From positions 1 to 54,077 of the forward strand of contig NZ_FLSP01000059.1 in the NCBI RefSeq assembly GCF_900091315.1: a stretch of 54,077 nucleotides of DNA, given 5' to 3'. The stretch comes from Streptomyces sp. DI166. GTDB taxonomy: Bacteria > Actinomycetota > Actinomycetes > Streptomycetales > Streptomycetaceae. Every line of letters starts with the position of its first letter. The first letter of the stretch is position 1. The translations under genes were made by a program, and so were the position numbers. Positions 14,952 through 23,154 of this stretch are shown piece after piece. The notes beneath the pieces were generated by a model, which was not told the origin of the DNA, searched no databases, and was given only the letters and a program-made list of their open reading frames with translations.

Positions 14952-16427
14952 CTACCGCTTGCGGCGCCGACCCCGCCCTCCGCGTGCCGGTGCCGACTGG
15001 GCGCCGGTCGTGGAACGCGCCGAGGCCGAGTGGCCCTCGGCCGTCGTGAGCCGCCCCTCCGGGCGGTCCGCCGAGACCACCAGGGCGGCGAGAACCGTGG
15101 TGAGCGGCACCGAGGCGACCAGACCGATCGAGCCGACCAGCGTGCGCACGATCTCCTCCGCCACCAGCTCACTCGTGGCAACCGTGCCCACGCTGCTCTC
15201 CGCGATCGTGAACAGCAGCAACAGCGGCAACGCGGCACCCGCGTAGGCGAGGACCAGGGTGTTGACCACCGAGGCGATATGGTCGCGGCCGATACGGATG
15301 GCGGCCCGGTAGAGCCCGCGCCGGCCCATCGCGGGGTTGGCCTCGTGCAGCTCCCACACCGCCGAGGTCTGGGTGACCGTCACATCGTCGAGCACACCGA
15401 GCGAGCCGATGATGATGCCGGCCAGCAGCAGACCGCTCATGTCGATCTCCGGGTACAGCCCGTGGATCAGACCGGTGTTGTCGTCCGTGTTGCCGGTGAG
15501 CGCGGCCCAGTCGATGAAGACGGAGCCGAGGATGCCGATCAGCAGCAGCGACATCAGCGTGCCGAGCACCGCCACGGATGTTCGCGCCGACAGCCCGTGA
15601 CACATGTAGAGGGCGATCAGCATGATCGCGCTCGATCCGACGACCGCCACGAGCAGCGGGTTCGACCCCTGGAGGATGGCCGGAAGGATGAACAGGGTCA
15701 GCACCAGGAAGCTGACCGCCAGCGCGATCAGCGCCATGACTCCGCGCATCCGCCCCACCAGCACAACGGCGAGCGCGAAGATGCCGGCGAGCACGATCAT
15801 CGGCACCCGGCGGTTGACGTCGGTGACCGCGTACTGAAGATCCTTCGGCGCCGACGGCTCGTAGGCGACGATGACCTCCTGGCCCTCGCTCAGCTTCCGG
15901 GACTGGTCCGGCTGCACGATCTCGGTGAAGGTACGGCCCTTGTCCTTGCCGGTGTCGACCCGGATCGTCGCCTTCTCGCAGGTGCCGTCGGCCTGTTGCT
16001 GCGCCGAGGAGCCCTCCGCCGTGGAGGTGTCACCGGTCGGCGGCACCCCGGAGGCGTTCACCGAGGAGCAACTGACCTTCTCCACCTGGGTGACCGTGGC
16101 CTGCTGGGTCTGCCGGTCGAAGCCGACCCCGGTGCGCTCGTGCCCCGGCGCACCGCCCGGCCACAGCACCACGAGCCCGACGACCACGGCGACGGCGAAC
16201 GGGATGAGGACGGCCGCGATCACCTTGCGCAGATGCTTGGAGACCGGAGCGGCCGGGCCGTGGGCGTGAGCGTGGGAGTGCCCGTGCCCATGTCCGGGTT
16301 CATGGCCGCGCCCAGGTCCGTGCCCGTGTCCCTGCGGATGCCCGTGGCCGTCGCCTGGTGCTTCGGTGCCGCCCTGGGCGCGGGGCGGCCCGTGCGGCGG
16401 AAACGGGGGTTCATGCATCGAGGTCAC
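14952..16427 (-). CDS. YibE/F family membrane protein with His-rich N-terminus
   Basis: About 490 residues. Residues 25-57 hold a repeated His-Gly/Ala tract (HGHG and HAHAH patterns), then a TM helix, an extracytoplasmic domain (about 90-200) and seven or eight further TM helices with the YibE/F core (LGVLDDVTVTQTS). Function of YibE/F is unproven; a transporter is usually assumed. The start is either GTG 16427 or ATG 16418, and no ribosome binding site decides. Confidence 0.88.
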   Translation of the reverse strand: MTSMHEPPFPPHGPPRAQGGTEAPGDGHGHPQGHGHGPGRGHEPGHGHGHSHAHAHGPAAPVSKHLRKVIAAVLIPFAVAVVVGLVVLWPGGAPGHERTGVGFDRQTQQATVTQVEKVSCSSVNASGVPPTGDTSTAEGSSAQQQADGTCEKATIRVDTGKDKGRTFTEIVQPDQSRKLSEGQEVIVAYEPSAPKDLQYAVTDVNRRVPMIVLAGIFALAVVLVGRMRGVMALIALAVSFLVLTLFILPAILQGSNPLLVAVVGSSAIMLIALYMCHGLSARTSVAVLGTLMSLLLIGILGSVFIDWAALTGNTDDNTGLIHGLYPEIDMSGLLLAGIIIGSLGVLDDVTVTQTSAVWELHEANPAMGRRGLYRAAIRIGRDHIASVVNTLVLAYAGAALPLLLLFTIAESSVGTVATSELVAEEIVRTLVGSIGLVASVPLTTVLAALVVSADRPEGRLTTAEGHSASARSTTGAQSAPARGGRGRRRKR

Positions 16428-16485
16428 CGACCGATCATCGCAAGAACGACAGGGGCCCCCTGTTCACCGCGCCCGAATTGACGCT

Positions 16486-16491
16486 AGCGTG
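16486..16491 (+). promoter_or_regulatory. Candidate -10 box for thiC
   Basis: TAGCGT would place transcription start near 16498, just before the TPP aptamer. The -35 is poor, though a TTGACG lies at 16479-16484. Confidence 0.35.
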
Positions 16492-16504
16492 GGGGCACCT
16501 TTGT

Positions 16505-16671
16505 ACACGCGGGAGCTCGGAGCACCGGGCTGAGAGGGCGCTGACCTCCGTCCCAGCGATGTTTCACGTGGAACGTCACCACGAACGTGACGCTCACCAC
16601 GGAACATCGGCAGACGGATACCGCTGCGTCGACCGCCGAACCTGTTACCGGGTAATGCCGGCGTAGGGAGT
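16505..16671 (+). promoter_or_regulatory. TPP (thi-box) riboswitch upstream of thiC
   Basis: Both conserved halves are present: CTGAGAGGG near 16530 and CCTGTTACCGGGTAATGCCGGCG with GTAGGGAG before the start codon. The thiC ribosome binding site (GGGAG, 16666-16670) is part of the 3' aptamer strand, so TPP binding should sequester it. The P3 arm is extended by about 70 bases: 16547-16552 with 16613-16618, 16557-16565 with 16601-16609, and 16574-16579 with 16587-16592. A parS-like site is embedded in this arm. Confidence 0.93.
16561..16574. other. parS-like site in the riboswitch arm (1 mismatch)
   Basis: GTTTCACGTGGAAC; one change from consensus. Its left half (16561-16565) also pairs within the extended P3 stem. 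Confidence 0.7.
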
Positions 16672-16678
16672 AGGTCTC

Positions 16679-18466
16679 ATGACCATCAAGGACGTACGCA
16701 CGCCTGCCTCCAGCCAGGACGAGAAGGCGCAGGAGGCCGGGAAGTCCATCGGCTGGCACAAGGGGTACATCGAGGGCTCGCGCCCCGATCTGCGCGTGCC
16801 GGTCCGTCAGGTGCATCTCACCAACGGGCAGTCGGTCACGCTGTACGACACCTCGGGCCCGTACACCGATCCACTCGTCGAGACAGACGTCCGCCGGGGG
16901 CTGGCCCCGCTGCGGGAGAACTGGATCATCGCCCGCGGGGACACCGAGGAGTACGCGGGCCGTCCTGTGCGTCCCGAGGACGACGGGATCAAGCACACCT
17001 CGCCGCGCGGCGGCAATCTGCGTAACCTCGACGCGGTCTTCCCGGGGCGGCCCCGGCTGCCGCGCCGCAGCCGTGACGGGAGCGCGGTCACCCAGCTCGC
17101 GTATGCCCGTCGGGGCGAGATCACGCCGGAGATGGAGTACGTGGCCATCCGGGAGAACGTCTCACCCGAGGTGGTGCGCGAGGAGATCGCGGCCGGGCGG
17201 GCGGTGCTGCCCGCGAACGTCAACCACCCGGAGATCGAGCCGATGATCATCGGCAAGCGGTTCCTGGTGAAGGTCAACGCCAACATCGGCAACTCCGCGG
17301 TGACGTCGTCCATCGAGGAGGAGGTGGAGAAGATGACCTGGGCGACCCGCTGGGGCGCCGACACGGTCATGGACCTCTCCACCGGCCGCAACATCCACAC
17401 CACCCGCGAGTGGGTGCTGCGCAACTCCCCCGTGCCCATCGGCACGGTGCCGCTCTACCAGGCCCTGGAGAAGGTGGACGGCAAGGCCGAGGAACTGACC
17501 TGGGAGATCTACAAGGACACGGTCATCGAGCAGGCCGAGCAGGGCGTGGACTACATGACCGTCCACGCAGGCGTCCGGCTGCCGTACGTGCCGCTGACCG
17601 CCAACCGCAAGACCGGCATCGTCTCGCGCGGCGGCTCGATCATGGCCGCGTGGTGCCTCGCGCACCACAAGGAGAGCTTCCTGTACGAGAACTTCGAGGA
17701 GCTCTGCGAGATCCTGGCCGCCTACGACGTGACGTACTCCCTCGGCGACGGCCTGCGGCCCGGGTCGATCGCGGACGCCAACGACGAGGCGCAGTTCGCG
17801 GAGCTGCGGACGCTCGGCGAACTCAACCGGATCGCCAAGCGCTTCAACGTACAGACCATGATCGAGGGCCCGGGCCATGTCCCGATGCACAAGATCAAGG
17901 AGAACATCGACCTTCAGCAGGAGATCTGCGAGGAGGCGCCGTTCTACACGCTCGGCCCGCTGACGACGGATGTGGCACCGGCCTACGACCACATCACCTC
18001 CGGCATCGGCGCCGCGATGATCGCCTGGTGGGGCACGGCGATGCTCTGCTATGTCACGCCCAAGGAGCACCTGGGTCTGCCCAACCGCGACGACGTCAAG
18101 ACCGGCGTCATCACCTACAAGATCGCCGCCCACGCGGCCGACCTCGCCAAGGGCCACCCCGGCGCCCAGGAGTGGGACGACGCACTGTCCGACGCCCGCT
18201 TCGAGTTCCGCTGGGAGGACCAGTTCAACCTGGCCCTCGACCCGGACACGGCCCGCGAGTTCCACGACGAGACCCTCCCGGCCGAGCCGGCCAAGACCGC
18301 CCACTTCTGCTCCATGTGCGGTCCCAAGTTTTGCTCGATGAAGATCTCCCAGAACATCCGCCGTCAGCATGGTGGTACGCCGCAGGAGATCGAGGAGGGC
18401 ATGGCCCAGAAGTCCAAGGAGTTCGCGGCGGCGGGGAACCGGGTGTATCTGCCGCTGGCCGACTGA
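16679..18466 (+). CDS. thiC: Phosphomethylpyrimidine synthase ThiC
   Basis: 595 residues. Radical-SAM enzyme converting aminoimidazole ribotide to hydroxymethylpyrimidine phosphate for thiamine. The C-terminal CxxCxxxxC (CSMCGPKFC), which binds the 4Fe-4S cluster in this family, is intact, as are EGPGHVPMHKI and LGPLTTDVAPAYDH. ATG 16679 lies eight bases after the riboswitch-embedded ribosome binding site. Confidence 0.98.
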   Translation: MTIKDVRTPASSQDEKAQEAGKSIGWHKGYIEGSRPDLRVPVRQVHLTNGQSVTLYDTSGPYTDPLVETDVRRGLAPLRENWIIARGDTEEYAGRPVRPEDDGIKHTSPRGGNLRNLDAVFPGRPRLPRRSRDGSAVTQLAYARRGEITPEMEYVAIRENVSPEVVREEIAAGRAVLPANVNHPEIEPMIIGKRFLVKVNANIGNSAVTSSIEEEVEKMTWATRWGADTVMDLSTGRNIHTTREWVLRNSPVPIGTVPLYQALEKVDGKAEELTWEIYKDTVIEQAEQGVDYMTVHAGVRLPYVPLTANRKTGIVSRGGSIMAAWCLAHHKESFLYENFEELCEILAAYDVTYSLGDGLRPGSIADANDEAQFAELRTLGELNRIAKRFNVQTMIEGPGHVPMHKIKENIDLQQEICEEAPFYTLGPLTTDVAPAYDHITSGIGAAMIAWWGTAMLCYVTPKEHLGLPNRDDVKTGVITYKIAAHAADLAKGHPGAQEWDDALSDARFEFRWEDQFNLALDPDTAREFHDETLPAEPAKTAHFCSMCGPKFCSMKISQNIRRQHGGTPQEIEEGMAQKSKEFAAAGNRVYLPLAD

Positions 18467-18514
18467 CGCACGGCGCGCCGGTGCTGTCCCGCGACGAGGG
18501 GCAGCGCCGTGCGT
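18466..18514. terminator. Terminator between thiC and membrane protein
   Basis: A 10-bp perfect stem (18466-18475 with 18505-18514) plus an inner helix, between convergent genes. The left arm begins in the thiC stop codon. Confidence 0.8.
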
Positions 18515-18516
18515 CC

Positions 18517-19044
18517 TCAGAGGGGCAGGGCCCAGACGATCAGGAGCGGGCCGTAGACCGTGGCCAGGGCGCCGAGGAGTCGGCGCCACTCGAACCTCGT
18601 GTCGATCTGGGCCGGGCCCCTCACCTGGCGTGTTTCGGGGGCCGCTCGGTGGGTCTCCTCCAGCAGTTGGACCGCTCTGCGGTGAGTCGGGTATCCGGTG
18701 AATGTGCCGACGAGGGAGCTGCCGAAACCGACCGACGTGAGGGAGCGGCCGTCTCGTAGGGCGATGTGCAGGCACCCGTTGGCGGCCACGTGGAGGACAT
18801 CGCCCCAGGCGACGGTCGACGTCACCAGGAAGTTGGTGACGGACACGCGGTCGGCGGTGCTGCGGACGGCGGAGTCCCAGCCCAGCGCCCAGAAGAAGAG
18901 CGCGAGTCCGCCGAGCATCAAGGCACCCGCCGGTTCGTCGACAGGCCCCATGAGCACGAAGGCGAAGGCGTGGGCGACGATCGCGCCGGTCAACGGCAGC
19001 CATACGTACGCGGGTCGTCTGAGCACCGCTACCTGTTCCGCCAC
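18517..19044 (-). CDS. Membrane protein with PH-like domain, unknown function
   Basis: About 175 residues. Two N-terminal TM helices (PAYVWLPLTGAIVAHAFAFVL, GALMLGGLALFFWALGW) are followed by a soluble segment of bacterial PH-domain style (VSVTNFLVTSTVAWGDVLHV) and one C-terminal helix. GTG 19044 follows GGGAGG by four bases; TTG 19056 and GTG 19047 are less well placed. No function can be assigned. Confidence 0.75.
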   Translation of the reverse strand: MAEQVAVLRRPAYVWLPLTGAIVAHAFAFVLMGPVDEPAGALMLGGLALFFWALGWDSAVRSTADRVSVTNFLVTSTVAWGDVLHVAANGCLHIALRDGRSLTSVGFGSSLVGTFTGYPTHRRAVQLLEETHRAAPETRQVRGPAQIDTRFEWRRLLGALATVYGPLLIVWALPL

Positions 19045-19156
19045 CACGCCTCCCAAGAGCCCCGGACCTTCCTTCGGATCGGGGATCGAATTAAAGGTCG
19101 CTCAAGGTCAGGGGGGAATGTCGGTGCGATAACGGCCTGGGGGCAGCCGTTCCCAT

Positions 19157-19186
19157 AGGTGGGTGTTTCACGTGAAACACCCACCT
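19157..19186. repeat. 30-bp perfect palindrome centred on parS
   Basis: Perfect inverted repeat extending the parS core by 8 bases on each side (arms AGGTGGGT / ACCCACCT). May also serve as a hairpin between divergent genes. Confidence 0.85.
19165..19178. other. parS site (perfect)
   Basis: Perfect GTTTCACGTGAAAC in the gap between the divergent PH-like and TerD-VWA genes. Confidence 0.93.
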
Positions 19187-19241
19187 CGGCCGATCGGCGC
19201 AAGCCTTCCGGAGGAAACGGATCAGTCGGCACACTGAACCC

Positions 19242-20639
19242 ATGACAGCACTGAGCAAGGGCGCCAATCTGGCCGTGGATGCCGCGGCCGTACGTGTGGA
19301 GTTGACCTGGTCGGAGGGGCCGGGGGTGCCCGATGTGGATGCTTCGGCGCTGCTGCTCACCGCGGCGGGACGGGTGCGGGACGACGGGGACTTCGTCTTC
19401 TACAACCAGCCGCAGCATGCCTCCCAGGCGGTGAGTCATCTGGGAAAGCAGCGGGACGACGGGGCGGGCACGGTGACCGACACCCTCACCGTCGACTTCG
19501 GGGGGCTGGAGCCTGCCGTGGAGCGGATCGTCCTGTGTGCCTCGGCCGACGGGGGCACCTTCGGGCAGGTGCCGGGGCTCAGGCTCAGGCTGGTCGACGA
19601 AGGAACCCGGGCCGAGATCGCTCACTTCGTCATGGAGGCGAGCACCGAGACCGCCTTCATCGGCGGGGAGCTCTATCTGCGGCAGGGGAAGTGGAAGTTC
19701 CGGGCCGTCGGGCAGGGGTATGCCTCGGGGCTGGCCGGGTTGGCGACCGATTTCGGTATCACCGTGGACGAGGAGGAGCCCTCAGCCGCGGCTGCGCCTT
19801 CCGTACTCACGGCTCCCGTACCTGCGGCTCCCGCCGCTCCTGTGGCACCCCCCGCGCCTCCTGCCCCCTCCCCCAACCTCACCAAGGGCGAGGAGCGGCT
19901 CCCGGTCGACATGCGCAAGCGGCTTGATCTTCGGAAGAAGCAGGTCGCCGTCAGTCTCAGCAAGCACGGGGCGCAGGGGATCACCGCTCGGGTCATTCTC
20001 GTGCTGGACGCCTCAGGGTCCATGTCGTTCCTGTACTCCAAGGGCGTCGTCGCCGACGTCGTCGAGCGGATGGCCGCCGTGGCCGCGCAGTTGGACGACG
20101 ACGGGGAGATGCAGGCGTGGACGTTCGCCTCGAATCCGGCCCGGCTGCCGGACTTCCGTATCGGTGAACTGCCGGAGTGGACGCGGCTGCACGTGCGCTG
20201 CGGTGAGCTGAGCCTCTTCGGAGGCAGGAAGCGGAAGAAGGGTCTGGCGGAGGGCCAGGTCGACATGCGCGCGGTCGGGATCCAGAACGAGGAGCAGAAG
20301 GTCATCGCCGAAGTCCGGGACTATGTCCGGAAGACGCCGGTGCCCGCGCCCACCCTGGTGCTGTTCTTCTCCGACGGCGGCATCTACCGCAACGCCCAGA
20401 TCGAGAAGGAACTCCGCGCGGCCGTCGAGGAGCCGATCTTCTGGCAGTTCGTGGGGCTCGGCAAGTCCAACTACGGCGTGCTGGAGCGCTTCGACACCCT
20501 GCCCGGCCGCCGCGTCGACAACGTCGGCTTCTTCGCCGTGGACGACATCAGCACCGTCCCCGACCAGGAGCTCTACGACCGTCTGCTGTCGGAGTTCCCG
20601 AGCTGGACGGTCGCAGCGCGCAGCGCCGGCATCCTCTGA
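19242..20639 (+). CDS. TerD-domain / von Willebrand A-domain fusion protein
   Basis: 465 residues. Residues 1-177 are a TerD (calcium-binding stress protein) domain with VDASALLLTAAGRV, DDGDFVFYNQP and a late GGELYLRQGKWKFRAVGQGY. A Pro/Ala linker (178-215) leads to a VWA domain (about 245-465) whose metal-ion-dependent adhesion site DASGSMS (256-262) is intact. Tellurite-resistance (ter) clusters carry both domains on separate proteins. Stands apart from any ter cluster here; likely cytoplasmic. No clear ribosome binding site. Confidence 0.92.
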   Translation: MTALSKGANLAVDAAAVRVELTWSEGPGVPDVDASALLLTAAGRVRDDGDFVFYNQPQHASQAVSHLGKQRDDGAGTVTDTLTVDFGGLEPAVERIVLCASADGGTFGQVPGLRLRLVDEGTRAEIAHFVMEASTETAFIGGELYLRQGKWKFRAVGQGYASGLAGLATDFGITVDEEEPSAAAAPSVLTAPVPAAPAAPVAPPAPPAPSPNLTKGEERLPVDMRKRLDLRKKQVAVSLSKHGAQGITARVILVLDASGSMSFLYSKGVVADVVERMAAVAAQLDDDGEMQAWTFASNPARLPDFRIGELPEWTRLHVRCGELSLFGGRKRKKGLAEGQVDMRAVGIQNEEQKVIAEVRDYVRKTPVPAPTLVLFFSDGGIYRNAQIEKELRAAVEEPIFWQFVGLGKSNYGVLERFDTLPGRRVDNVGFFAVDDISTVPDQELYDRLLSEFPSWTVAARSAGIL

Positions 20640-20673
20640 GCAGAGCCGCCCGACGCAGAGCCGCCCCGACGAT

Positions 20674-20706
20674 CGGCTTGCGTCCCCTCGGTGGGGGCGC
20701 AAGCCG
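20674..20706. terminator. Terminator between TerD-VWA and membrane protein
   Basis: A 14-bp stem with one G-U pair (20674-20687 with 20693-20706) and a TCGGT loop, between convergent genes. Confidence 0.8.
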
Positions 20707-20717
20707 TGGGACCAGGG

Positions 20718-21584
20718 TCACTCCGGCCGGTGTTCCGGACCCCCGTAGTCGGGGCTGGTGTAGTCCGGACTGGTGAAGCTCGGACGGGAACCCGGGGCGG
20801 GACCTTCGCCGGGGCTGCTGAAACCCGGCCGGTCGTAGCCGAGGTGGGGGATTCGGCTGGTCGGCGCCGTGGGGGCGGTGCGGGGCAGGGCGACGGCGGA
20901 GCCGGGGTCGGCGAGGGCGTCCCGCAGGAACGGCATGATGCCCCGTTCCAGCAGGGCCTCTCGCCATGCCTCCCTGGCCCTGGCCACCTCACCGTGCATC
21001 TCTCCGTAGGCACCGTCCATCGCCGGGCGGTTGCGCAGTGCGGTGAGCAGCAGCCCGACGGCGGCGATGAGGATCGCGACCGCCGTCACGGCACCGAACA
21101 CCCAGCCGGTGGTGAGCATGGTCTGGGCGAACGCCGGCTCGGGGTTCAGCATCTTCAGGATGTAGCCGACGAGCAGGAAGATCGCCGCGGCGATCCCGGC
21201 GAGGACAGGGGTGAGGACGGCCGCGACGGCGACGACACCCGCGCCGGCGGTCTCGGCCGTGGCCTCTCCCATAGTGGCGGCGAGCCCCATCGCGCCGGAC
21301 GCCGACTCGCTGGAGCCGGATTCCCGCACGGACGGGGTGGACGGCGCCGGATGGCGCAGTTCCTCGCGGACCTTCACGTAGTGCTGGTACTCGGTCGCCG
21401 CTGCCGCCGTGATGATCGCGGAGGCGTTCAGCGCCATGGTGCGCAGCTGTTCGGTGTTGAGCCGCTGTCCGACAGCGGCCAGTTCAGGGCGGGTCGGTGC
21501 GGAGCGCAGCGCCTCGTCGAGGAGCCGCTCGTACTCTTGGCGGTCCTCGCTGTGCAGGTGCTGCGGAACGCTGTTCATGTGCAT
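20718..21584 (-). CDS. Conserved membrane protein, unknown function
   Basis: 288 residues. A soluble N-terminus of about 105 residues with predicted helices, two TM hairpin segments (about 105-140 and 150-180), and a Pro/Ser/Gly-rich C-terminus with repeats SPDYTSPDYGGPEH. ATG 21584 follows GGAG by nine bases. I recognise no domain; probably a Streptomyces-specific protein. Confidence 0.7.
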   Translation of the reverse strand: MHMNSVPQHLHSEDRQEYERLLDEALRSAPTRPELAAVGQRLNTEQLRTMALNASAIITAAAATEYQHYVKVREELRHPAPSTPSVRESGSSESASGAMGLAATMGEATAETAGAGVVAVAAVLTPVLAGIAAAIFLLVGYILKMLNPEPAFAQTMLTTGWVFGAVTAVAILIAAVGLLLTALRNRPAMDGAYGEMHGEVARAREAWREALLERGIMPFLRDALADPGSAVALPRTAPTAPTSRIPHLGYDRPGFSSPGEGPAPGSRPSFTSPDYTSPDYGGPEHRPE

Positions 21585-21778
21585 CCCCCGATGCTCCGTA
21601 GGGCTTGGGGCTCGCGCATGGCAACGAGCCGTCGGGCAGAAACGGAGGGGAGCCTGCTACGGATAAGCCGATGGTAGAGCGGTCACGGCACACGGTGACA
21701 GGGGGTTTGCAGAAATTGGGCCCTGGCCTGCATCGTCCCCGGCGCTTCCGACCGGGGACGGGTGTGCCCGGTGAAGAA

Positions 21779-22954
21779 TCAGATGTCCAGCGGGAGTTGT
21801 TGGACCAGCAGTTTCCCGGCCATGGTCACGCCGCCGTCCATCGCGATGGCCAGACCGTCGGCGTAGACGTGCGGTCCCTCGACGACCGGGCCGCCGTTGT
21901 CCTCGCCGTCCTCGGAGCCGACCTCGCCCAGCAGATAGGGGATCGGGCTGTGGCCGTGAACGATCCGGGTGCCGCCGTACGTATCGAGCAGGGAGCGTAC
22001 GGCGTCGGAGCCGCCCTCGTCGCGGAAGGAGAAGCGCTTGGTGAACTTGCGGAACAGATCCCAGCACTCGTCCGCGTCATTGCGGGTGAGGGTCTCCCGG
22101 ACGGTGTCGTTGACCTCCTCGATGGAGCGGCCGTAGTCCAGGTAGGCGGTGGTGTCGGAGTGGACGAGCAGATGCCCGTCGACCTCTTCCATGGCGTCCA
22201 GGCGGGCCATCCACTGCAGGTGATGGTCCTGGAGCCGGTCCATGTCGGTCTTCTGGCCGCCGTTGAGCAGCCAGGCCGCCTGGAAGGTGGCGGTGCCCGC
22301 GCCGGAGTTGACGGGGGTGTCGGAGAACCGCTTGGCGCCGAGCAGCAGCAGCTCGTGGTTGCCCATGAGGGCCTTGCAGTAGCCGCCGGCCGCGGCGGCC
22401 TCGGCGGACAGCCGCATGACCAGGTCGATGACGCCGATGCCGTCGGGGCCGCGGTCGGTGAAGTCGCCGAGGAACCACAGCCGGGCGGTGCCCGCGCACC
22501 AGTTGCCCGCCGCGTCGATCAGGCCCTTCTGCTGGAGGGCGGCGATCAGTTCGTCGAGGTAGCCGTGGACGTCACCGACGACGAACAGCGGCCCGGGGCC
22601 GTCGGCCCGCTGGGGGGCCGGGGCGGGCATGGGCTCGACGGTCACCTGGAGCGTGTCACCGCGCCGGTTGATGACGGGCAGGTCGCGCTGGGTGGGGGTG
22701 TACCCCTCCGGGTAGACCTCCTCGGCCGGCGGGGGCGGGGTGACGCCGCCCGGGTGCCCGCCGTGCGGGTCGGCCGGAGCGCCGCGCGGAGCGGTGCCCT
22801 GCGGGACGGGCGGCGTGCCGTGGGCGTGGGGTGTGCCGGGGGCCTGGGCGGGCTGGCCGTACGGACCGGTCTCGTGGACGTACGCGGGCACCCGGAAGTC
22901 GCGCAACGTCGCCGTCCGCTCCACCTCGGGTCCCTGACCGGCCCCCTGAGTCAT
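21779..22954 (-). CDS. Calcineurin-like metallophosphoesterase (PPP type)
   Basis: 391 residues. A Pro-rich N-terminus (about 1-115) precedes a phosphoesterase with all signatures in order: GDVHGY, GDFTDRG, GNHE, HSD and HGHS. These bind two metal ions and cleave phosphoester bonds; Ser/Thr phosphatase or nucleotide-phosphate hydrolase activity is possible. GGAGGGG precedes the ATG. Monocistronic. Confidence 0.92.
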   Translation of the reverse strand: MTQGAGQGPEVERTATLRDFRVPAYVHETGPYGQPAQAPGTPHAHGTPPVPQGTAPRGAPADPHGGHPGGVTPPPPAEEVYPEGYTPTQRDLPVINRRGDTLQVTVEPMPAPAPQRADGPGPLFVVGDVHGYLDELIAALQQKGLIDAAGNWCAGTARLWFLGDFTDRGPDGIGVIDLVMRLSAEAAAAGGYCKALMGNHELLLLGAKRFSDTPVNSGAGTATFQAAWLLNGGQKTDMDRLQDHHLQWMARLDAMEEVDGHLLVHSDTTAYLDYGRSIEEVNDTVRETLTRNDADECWDLFRKFTKRFSFRDEGGSDAVRSLLDTYGGTRIVHGHSPIPYLLGEVGSEDGEDNGGPVVEGPHVYADGLAIAMDGGVTMAGKLLVQQLPLDI

Positions 22955-23154
22955 CAGACCCCTCCACCATCGCGCCGCATCTGCACCGCTTCGGACTGCC
23001 TGGTCGCAGCGGCCCGCGGTGTCGTGGGCCCATCATAGGAATGCAGATCGCGCCATGTGATGACCCAGGGGTGGTGAATCAGAACAGGGCTCTGGTTCAC
23101 CGCGGCTTTCGCCCCGATTGGGCAGGGCTTCTACCGCCCGTCTCCGGCCCTGTT

